Assembly: GCA_937960795.1 (NCBI GenBank)
Contig: CALGPA010000039.1
Coordinates: 1 to 14,447 of the forward strand
Direction: 5' to 3'
Length of the DNA: 14,447 nucleotides
Source of the DNA: an uncultured bacterium
Lineage (GTDB): Bacteria > Cloacimonadota > Cloacimonadia > Cloacimonadales > Cloacimonadaceae
Shown here: one piece after another, positions 1 through 4,794 of the stretch
How positions within the stretch are numbered: the first letter of the stretch is position 1
Layout of the letters: the number at the start of each line of letters is the position of its first letter
Position numbers and translations under genes: made by a program
Notes under the pieces: generated by a model
Told to the model about the DNA's origin: nothing
The model's database searches: none
The model's input: only the letters and a program-made list of their open reading frames with translations

Positions 1-55
1 GATATGGAATGGCTATTGTAGGCTGGTCGTGAAGATATGGAATGGCTATTGTAGG
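1..55. repeat. 22-base direct repeat, two copies, at window edge
   Basis: Positions 1-22 and 34-55 are identical 22-base copies beginning GATATGGAATGG, with a period of 33 and an 11-base spacer. The word GGCTGGT follows or overlaps the end of each copy (21-27 and 59-65) and recurs at 108-114. GATAT recurs at 72-76, so a third, decayed unit may follow. The array may continue to the left of the window. Its function is unknown. Two copies with an 11-base spacer do not make a CRISPR array. Confidence 0.8.
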
Positions 56-165
56 GGTGGCTGGTATTTTAGATATAAAGCGACAAGATTTAGCTTCCAC
101 AATGCAAGGCTGGTTTTGGGTTTGTAGTAATAAGGCATATACGTGCGCATCGACACCATAATTCT

Positions 166-193
166 AAATCGTAAATCGTACATTGTGCATTCG
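166..193. repeat. Short heptad-periodic repeat (AAATCGT type)
   Basis: Four consecutive 7-base units can be read: AAATCGT (166-172), AAATCGT (173-179), ACATTGT (180-186) and GCATTCG (187-193). The first two are identical and the others are diverged. The block lies just left of the AACTACG/AACTAAG array and shares its 7-base period. It looks like the same kind of low-complexity intergenic element. No function can be assigned. Confidence 0.6.
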
Positions 194-205
194 ATTTGCC
201 GCGCC

Positions 206-251
206 AACTACGAACTAAGAACTACGAACTAAGAACTACGAACTAAGAACT
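206..251. repeat. Tandem heptad repeat, AACTACG/AACTAAG alternating
   Basis: Three perfect 14-base units run from 206 to 247, followed by AACT (248-251). Each unit is two 7-base words, AACTACG then AACTAAG, so AAC recurs every 7 bases at 206, 213, 220, 227, 234, 241 and 248. A 7-base period is not codon-compatible, and the block lies outside any gene. A related heptad block in the opposite orientation is at 14423-14447. Heptanucleotide tandem repeats are known from other bacteria (the short tandemly repeated repetitive sequences of cyanobacteria); any relationship is only by analogy. Confidence 0.85.
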
Positions 252-285
252 CTCTAAGTCCTTATTTTCTCACCCCTTGCACGCT

Positions 286-307
286 CGACCGGTGAGCGAC
301 CGGTGAG
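286..307. repeat. 11-base perfect tandem duplication
   Basis: CGACCGGTGAG occurs twice in immediate succession (286-296 and 297-307). Each copy contains the palindrome ACCGGT. CTCACC at 269-274 is complementary to GGTGAG at 291-296 and 302-307, so a short stem could form. No gene is nearby and the role is unknown. Confidence 0.7.
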
Positions 308-530
308 GGAGGCATGAGGAGCCCATATATTCCAAGCATTTAGCTAGCCACAAGAGGGGCATATTGGGCAAATCTGCGGGTTTTTGCTCGTGCTTTTGGG
401 ACAATATTCATGGGAAGATGACATAGCCAAATCCACTTTCATTGTGATGAGGGCTCAGATTTCTTAAGTACATAGTTCCCCCAGATCTCGGATTCTTTTG
501 GGCTCTCCAAAGATCCCATCGGCGGAATCT

Positions 531-581
531 GCATGGGCATAGAGGGTCAGTCCCTCATCTATAGGGGCTTTGAGCCCATGC
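531..581 (-). terminator. Long stem-loop downstream of the TPR activator gene
   Basis: GCATGGGC (531-538) pairs perfectly with GCCCATGC (574-581). Inside it ATA (539-541) pairs with TAT (560-562), and GAGGG (542-546) pairs with CCCTC (552-556) around the loop TCAGT. The structure begins 16 bases beyond the stop codon of the minus-strand gene ending at 598. That position suits a terminator or an RNA 3'-end stabilising hairpin. No T-run follows on the minus strand, so a classical intrinsic terminator is not supported. A smaller competing hairpin, GGGCT/AGCCC, is at 565-577. Confidence 0.4.
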
Positions 582-597
582 TGGTGCCCGATCCTAT

Positions 598-2829
598 CTA
601 TTTTATCTTATATTTCTTGATCTTACGGCAGAGGGTGGATTCGCTCATATTCAGGAGTTTTGCGGCGGTCTTTTGTTTGCCTCCGGTCTTGGCGAGGGCT
701 TCGATGATGCGATCTCGATCGAGGTCTTTGATATTGTGTTCGATGAGGTTTCCCCGGAGCTGGCGATCGCGTTTGTAGGCATCGATATTTTCCAGGGTAT
801 CGGCGGTCCAGACGGGTTCATAATAGAGGATAAAGATGCGCTCGATGATGTTTTTGAGCTCGCGAACGTTTCCCGGGAAGCTATATTCGATGAGTCTGCC
901 ATAAAATGAGTCTTTGATCTGCGGCAGGCGTTTGTTTGTTTCTCGGGCAAAGTTGCGGGAGAAGTTTTCGACGAGCAGCGGGATGTCTTCCGTCCGATCT
1001 TTCAGCGGCGGGATGTGGATCTCGAGGGTGTTTAGGCGATGGAGGAGATCCAGGCGGAATTCATTGCTTTCCAGCATGACGAGAGTATCTTTCTGGGTGG
1101 AGGCGATGATCTTGCAATCCAGAGGCAGAGAGATGTCTTTGCCGACGGGGCTATAGCTTTTGCTGTCGAGAGCGTGGAGCAATTTTGCCTGGAAGTCCAG
1201 GGGCAGCTCGGAAATCTCGTCGATATAGATGCTGCCACCGGCAGCGATCTCCAGGAGTCCCTTGCGTTCTTTTTCGGCTCCGGTGAATTGTCCGGCGGCT
1301 GCTCCAAAGAAGTGGACGTCAAAGAGCGAAGCGGAGATGGCGGCGCAATTCACGCTGACAAAAGCTTCGTTTTTTTGGGCGGAACTATAGTGGATCATCT
1401 GTGCCAGGAGTTCTTTGCCGGTGCCGCTTTGGCCGGTGATGAGGACATTTGCTTCGCGGTGCATGGAGGCAAGGATGGCGCTGTCGATGACGCGTTTAGC
1501 GGATTTGGAATTGCCGATAAAGCGGGTGGCTTGGCGCTTGACCACATCGCGGAGGAGAGCCTCATATTTGTGCCTTAGACTCTTGGATTCTTTGATGATA
1601 TCTTTGAGTTTTTGGTCGCTGTCTTTGCTGTGGCTATTGTGCAGATGATTGATGTAGCTCTGATTGAGCTTGTCCAGTTCGGTGAGCACGGCAAAGCCCT
1701 CTTGGAAGTCTTGTTTTCTGCGGAAAAATTCTGCCATGCTGCGCATGGTCCGGGTCAGCTCGGGGATCTTGTTGTGTTGGCGATAATATTCTGCGGCGTC
1801 TTTGAGGCGGCGGATGGCTTCGTCGTAATTGCCTTCAGCGATGAGGCTGTCGGCAATCTGTGCGCTGAGGGATTTTTCGAGCTCCAAAAATCCTTTTCCG
1901 GCGATCATCTTTTCTGCTTCCAATTGATATGAGAGCGCTTCGTGGTTTGAATCCACATGCTTCAGGCAGTTGGCGAGCTTGCGAAGCACGTCAAACTTCA
2001 GAAGCGGGAGATCGAGCTGATTCTCGGTGGCAGCTTGGAGGCTTCTGTGGAAGAAGAGCACGGCGGCGTGGTGATCGCCTATGGAGTGCTTGAGCACGCC
2101 ATAATCCAGATTGAGCGCCATCTCATAGACGGGGAGCCTGAGCTGAGCGATGAGATCATGAGCAATGGCATAGAAGCTTTCAGCCATCTCATGTTTGCCG
2201 AGCTCTGTGCAGCTTTGGATGAGGGAGATGCAGAGCTTGAGCGAGATGATGCTCATCTGATGTTGGCTGCTGAGGTCATAGGCAGCGCTGAAGAAATCCT
2301 GCGCTTTGTCATGATGGGAGAGAGCTTGGTGGATCTTGCCGAGCCAAGAGAGCAGGCAGATGCGAAAATATGGGTGTTCTGCCTTGGCTACTTTTTGGGA
2401 GAGATCATCGATGAGGGGATCAAGCTGCAAGGGGTCGGGCTGCATGATGTCGATGTTGTAAGTAGCAGCTAGGGCTTTGAGCATCTCGTCGGAGCTTCCT
2501 TGGGCGCGGATATAGGCTTCGTCGGTATAGCTTTTGAAGCATTCTCTGTTCCCCAAGATCCGGTAGATGGCGATGATGGTGAAGAGATTGAAGATCTCCA
2601 GGATGAGCAGATCTTCTTGCTTGAGCTTCTTGTCTAGATCCAGCGCCAGCTTCAGCGCCTCATCAAGGCGGAAGCTGCAAGTAAGCGCGGAGGCTTTGAC
2701 GACGGAAATCGTCAGTGATTCTTCTTGGGAAAAACCGCCACTGTGTTCGTCAATGGCGAGATATATCACAGGATCTCGGGACATCAATAGCATCTGATGT
2801 AGGACGCCATTTACTCTATCTCTATGCAT
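598..2829 (-). CDS. TPR-domain sigma-54-dependent transcriptional activator (AAA+ / Fis-type HTH)
   Basis: The 743-residue protein should activate RNA polymerase holding sigma-54. Residues ~40-390 are helical TPR-like repeats in place of a receiver or PAS input domain. A charged helical linker spans ~385-430 and the AAA+ domain ~435-665: Walker A GQSGTGKE (466-473), a GAFTGA loop reading GQFTGA (513-518), Walker B IYIDEIS (534-540), arginine-finger region FRLDLLHRLN (591-600) and sensor II FPGNVREL (651-658). A Fis-type helix-turn-helix closes the protein (~705-742, TAAKLLNMSESTL). With no phosphoacceptor domain, control is probably by protein or ligand binding to the TPRs. It lies 63 bases downstream of the permease on the same strand. 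AAGGAG sits about 11 bases before the ATG, a long spacing. Family assignment is secure; the target genes are unknown. Confidence 0.93.
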   Translation of the reverse strand: MHRDRVNGVLHQMLLMSRDPVIYLAIDEHSGGFSQEESLTISVVKASALTCSFRLDEALKLALDLDKKLKQEDLLILEIFNLFTIIAIYRILGNRECFKSYTDEAYIRAQGSSDEMLKALAATYNIDIMQPDPLQLDPLIDDLSQKVAKAEHPYFRICLLSWLGKIHQALSHHDKAQDFFSAAYDLSSQHQMSIISLKLCISLIQSCTELGKHEMAESFYAIAHDLIAQLRLPVYEMALNLDYGVLKHSIGDHHAAVLFFHRSLQAATENQLDLPLLKFDVLRKLANCLKHVDSNHEALSYQLEAEKMIAGKGFLELEKSLSAQIADSLIAEGNYDEAIRRLKDAAEYYRQHNKIPELTRTMRSMAEFFRRKQDFQEGFAVLTELDKLNQSYINHLHNSHSKDSDQKLKDIIKESKSLRHKYEALLRDVVKRQATRFIGNSKSAKRVIDSAILASMHREANVLITGQSGTGKELLAQMIHYSSAQKNEAFVSVNCAAISASLFDVHFFGAAAGQFTGAEKERKGLLEIAAGGSIYIDEISELPLDFQAKLLHALDSKSYSPVGKDISLPLDCKIIASTQKDTLVMLESNEFRLDLLHRLNTLEIHIPPLKDRTEDIPLLVENFSRNFARETNKRLPQIKDSFYGRLIEYSFPGNVRELKNIIERIFILYYEPVWTADTLENIDAYKRDRQLRGNLIEHNIKDLDRDRIIEALAKTGGKQKTAAKLLNMSESTLCRKIKKYKIK

Positions 2830-2878
2830 GCTTCTATACGCTCCTTATCCAAACTAAAAAACATGGGATTGGGAAATG

Positions 2879-2884
2879 TGTCAA
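2879..2884 (-). promoter_or_regulatory. Candidate -35 box for the TPR activator gene
   Basis: The minus strand reads TTGACA here, 50 bases upstream of the ATG at 2829, in the short gap after the permease. It matches the sigma-70 -35 consensus. I cannot find a convincing TATAAT-like box 16-18 bases further on; a T-run lies there instead. It suggests the activator may be transcribed on its own rather than only from the transporter operon. Confidence 0.3.
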
Positions 2885-2892
2885 TCTCTTTT

Positions 2893-3828
2893 TCATCGCC
2901 GGAGTAGCAAATAGATGAAAAATGGACAGCCGATGGCGGCGGTGATCACGCCGACGGGGAGTTCGATTCCGCTGACGTTTTTGGCAAGAAAATCTGCCGC
3001 CAGCAGAAAGCCCGCGCCCATGAAGAGGCTGGCGGGGTAGATCTTCTTCTGGTTTGTGAAGCCCAAAAGACGGATGGTGTGGGGAGTGATCAACCCCACA
3101 AAGCCGATGATCCCGGCATATGAGACCACTATCCCCACGATCAGGGAGGAGATCACAAAGATCTCCTTGCGCAGGCGATGCACGTCTATGCCCACGCTGG
3201 AGGCATAGATGTCTCCGGAGCTCATGATGTCCAAGGCTCGACTCTTTAGATATAGCCAGATGAGCAGCAGCAGCACGACTGCACTGAGCATGAGGAAGAT
3301 GCGGTATTCGCCAACACTGAAGATGCGCCCGAGATTTCCCATCAGAGTGCTGAGGATGAGGACGGTGTCCTCGCGGCGAAGATACATCATCAGTGATATC
3401 CCCGAGGAGAAAAACATTCCCACGATCACCCCGGCGATGATCAATCTGCTGCGGTCAAAAGCGCCGTGTTTCTGCGCCAATCTCCACACCAAGAGCATGG
3501 TGAGGATGGCACCGATGAAGCCGCCTAGAGGCATGAGCACCAGGAGCCCGAGGCTTGCCATGAGGATGCTGCCAAAGGCGGATCCCGAAGAGATGCCGAG
3601 GATGTATGGCTCCGCCAGGGGATTTGCCAGCATGAGCTGATATACGCTGCCGATGGCGGCAAGGCTCATGCCCGAGATCAGGGTGAGCAAGAGCCGGGGA
3701 AAGCGGACTTGCCAGAGGACGTTGCTATTGGGGCTGCCCCAAAAGAGGTAGAGCAGCACCAGTCCGATGCCAGCGAGGGAGAGGAGAATGCTGTAAATAC
3801 TGCGTTTGGTCATTGAGCGTCGCGCCAT
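2893..3828 (-). CDS. FecCD/BtuC-family ABC transporter permease
   Basis: An inner-membrane permease of the BtuC/FecCD family, importing cobalamin, haem, siderophores or similar ligands. Of 311 residues most are hydrophobic segments. Family signatures are VRFPRLLL (41-48), ANPLAEPYILGISSGSAFG (68-86), the ATPase-coupling stretch GDIYASSVGID (205-215), FVGLITPHTIRLLG (243-256) and the C-terminal ELPVGVITAAIGCPFFIYLLL (289-309). It is slightly shorter than the usual ~330-350 residues, mainly at the N-terminus. The given ATG at 3828 overlaps the binding-protein gene by 19 bases. A second in-frame ATG at 3813 forms a 4-base ATGA overlap with that gene's stop and may be the true, translationally coupled start. 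No ATPase gene adjoins it. The substrate cannot be told from sequence alone. Confidence 0.95.
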   Translation of the reverse strand: MARRSMTKRSIYSILLSLAGIGLVLLYLFWGSPNSNVLWQVRFPRLLLTLISGMSLAAIGSVYQLMLANPLAEPYILGISSGSAFGSILMASLGLLVLMPLGGFIGAILTMLLVWRLAQKHGAFDRSRLIIAGVIVGMFFSSGISLMMYLRREDTVLILSTLMGNLGRIFSVGEYRIFLMLSAVVLLLLIWLYLKSRALDIMSSGDIYASSVGIDVHRLRKEIFVISSLIVGIVVSYAGIIGFVGLITPHTIRLLGFTNQKKIYPASLFMGAGFLLAADFLAKNVSGIELPVGVITAAIGCPFFIYLLLRR

Positions 3829-4661
3829 ATCTGGTAGATCTCAGCCAATCTGCGCATTCCGGCGATGCTGCGGGGTCCGGCGCGTTGGATCAGATCAGGA
3901 TCGATATCCTCCTCAAAGAAGATCATGCGGTCTTTGATGGCGGGGATCTCTGCCCAGCCTTTGCGGGCGAGGATGTTCTGAAGGCTGTCTTGCGAATAGC
4001 AGATCATGATCTGGGGCTGTTGGTTGATGACATCCTCGGCTTTGACGCGGGAATAGTCGCGCTCGAGGCGCTCGAAGATGTTGTCGCCACCGGCGGTTTC
4101 GATCAGTTCTCCGACGAAGGAGTTGTCTGCCACGCTCATGAGGGGGTCGCGGTATATCTCCAGATAGATTCTGGGGCGGGGGAGTCCTTTCGCAGCGGCT
4201 TTGATCAGCGCTATCTCCTTGGCTAGAGAGTCTGCGAGGTTATGGGCTTCTTGCTTTAGATCGATGATCTCCCCGATGCGGGTGATCTCAAAGAGCATCT
4301 CGGAGATGCTGGTGGGATATGAACTTTCGACGCGAATGCCGAGCTTGCGCAGATCATGGGCGATGGCTTCTTGCTCGAGGGCGGAGGCGAAGACGATGTC
4401 CGGTGCCAGCGCCAGGATCTTTTCCATGTTGATGGCGCCAAAGTTTCCCACAATTTCTTTGTCTTGCATTTCTTCGGAGAAGACGCATTCGGCGCTGATG
4501 CCCACGATGCGGTCCCCGGCGCCTAAGGCGCTGATGATCTCGGTGATCTCGGGGGAGATCACGACATATCGCTGCGCGCTGGTTTCCTGATCTTGGCTTT
4601 GGCAACCTGCAAGGGCTGTGAGCAGGATCAGGAGAATCAAGAGAAAGTAACTGTATCGCAT
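3810..4661 (-). CDS. Periplasmic substrate-binding lipoprotein of a BtuF/FecB-type ABC importer
   Basis: The 283-residue protein has a hydrophobic signal sequence ending in the lipobox LAGC (17-20), so it should be cut and lipidated at Cys20 and anchored at the periplasmic face of a membrane. The mature part fits the class III binding-protein fold: VVISPEITEIISALGAGDRIVG (33-54) for the first lobe, a LAPDIVFAS strand (84-92), SFVGELIETAGGDNIF in the middle, VINQQPQIMI, and the terminal GPRSIAGMRRLAEIY. These are typical of BtuF/FecB/HmuT proteins that feed FecCD permeases. GAGG lies five bases before the ATG. It is the first gene of the minus-strand transporter unit and is divergent from the histidine kinase. 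The ligand (corrinoid, haem or siderophore) is not resolved. Confidence 0.92.
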   Translation of the reverse strand: MRYSYFLLILLILLTALAGCQSQDQETSAQRYVVISPEITEIISALGAGDRIVGISAECVFSEEMQDKEIVGNFGAINMEKILALAPDIVFASALEQEAIAHDLRKLGIRVESSYPTSISEMLFEITRIGEIIDLKQEAHNLADSLAKEIALIKAAAKGLPRPRIYLEIYRDPLMSVADNSFVGELIETAGGDNIFERLERDYSRVKAEDVINQQPQIMICYSQDSLQNILARKGWAEIPAIKDRMIFFEEDIDPDLIQRAGPRSIAGMRRLAEIYQIWRDAQ

Positions 4662-4703
4662 ATCAACCTCAAATCAAATGTCTTAGATGAGGTATCATGA
4701 GCT

Positions 4704-4725
4704 TTGACATGTGGGAATCTGTCAA
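4704..4725. promoter_or_regulatory. Inverted repeat TTGACA-N10-TGTCAA in the divergent control region
   Basis: TTGACA (4704-4709) and TGTCAA (4720-4725) are perfect 6-base inverted arms separated by 10 bases, so their centres lie 16 bases apart. The repeat sits midway between the start of the binding-protein gene (4661, minus) and the histidine kinase gene (4795, plus). It could be an operator for both genes, or simply two opposed -35 boxes. No regulator can be named. Confidence 0.4.
4720..4725 (-). promoter_or_regulatory. Candidate -35 box for the transporter genes
   Basis: The minus strand reads TTGACA, a perfect -35 hexamer, about 60 bases before the ATG at 4661. It belongs to the 9-base word CTTGACAGA, which also occurs upstream of the cardiolipin synthase gene. 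The best -10 match downstream, CATGAT, lies 20 bases away, which is too far for a normal promoter. Confidence 0.35.
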
Positions 4726-4737
4726 GTCCAATTCCGT

Positions 4738-4775
4738 TAGAATTAGGTTGACGGATTTATGCAACTCATTATCTT
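4738..4775 (+). promoter_or_regulatory. Candidate promoter(s) for the TPR histidine kinase
   Basis: TTGACG (4748-4753), a 16-base spacer and TATCTT (4770-4775) form a plausible sigma-70 promoter, 5/6 and 4/6 matches. Transcription would start near 4782, just ahead of the ribosome binding site. A separate TAGAAT (4738-4743) matches the -10 consensus at 5/6 but has no good -35. If the first is right, the ATG at 4759 lies inside the promoter and cannot be the start. Confidence 0.4.
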
Positions 4776-4784
4776 GTGTTTAAC

Positions 4785-4790
4785 GGAGAG
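4785..4790 (+). promoter_or_regulatory. Ribosome binding site deciding the histidine kinase start
   Basis: GGAGAG lies 4 bases before the ATG at 4795 (GGAG spaced 6) and directly before the adjacent ATG at 4792. The in-frame upstream ATG at 4759 has no comparable site. This favours 4795 (or 4792) as the start. Confidence 0.6.
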
Positions 4791-4794
4791 AATG

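Larger units (their letters stand above)
1..597. other. Non-coding, repeat-rich intergenic region
   Basis: No open reading frame here has coding character, and I recognise no tRNA or other RNA gene. The stretch holds the direct repeat at 1-55, heptad-periodic blocks at 166-193 and 206-251, an 11-base tandem at 286-307 and a long stem-loop at 531-581. Between 308 and 530 I see only a weak imperfect inverted repeat (GCCCATATAT at 321-330 against ATATTGGGC at 361-369). GATC, very common in the neighbouring genes, is absent from the first 480 bases, which sets the composition apart from coding DNA. Confidence 0.7.

Noticed and set aside
1..55. CRISPR array
   Set aside because: Only two full copies, an 11-base spacer and no cas genes.
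565..577. Small hairpin GGGCT/AGCCC as a terminator
   Set aside because: It competes with the longer 531-581 stem, is only five base pairs and has no T-run.
533..778. Small plus-strand frame over the stem-loop
   Set aside because: Begins inside the hairpin, overlaps the HTH end of the activator, and has no ribosome site.
1039..1578. 179-codon open frame on the plus strand opposite the activator gene
   Set aside because: It lies wholly antisense to the conserved AAA+ domain, has no ribosome site and no recognisable motif. Long antisense frames are common with this codon usage.
1957..2472. 171-codon plus-strand frame opposite the TPR region
   Set aside because: A shadow of the real minus-strand gene; the translation is rich in acidic residues mirroring TPR codons, with no family signature.
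3507..3521. Sigma-54 promoter-like TGGCAC with GC 10 bases after GG, plus strand
   Set aside because: It is antisense inside the permease gene, lacks the TTGC half (AAGC instead), and has no plus-strand gene behind it.
4759..4794. Twelve-residue N-terminal extension of the histidine kinase
   Set aside because: The upstream ATG lacks a ribosome site and falls between candidate -35 and -10 boxes, whereas GGAGAG precedes the ATGs at 4792 and 4795.
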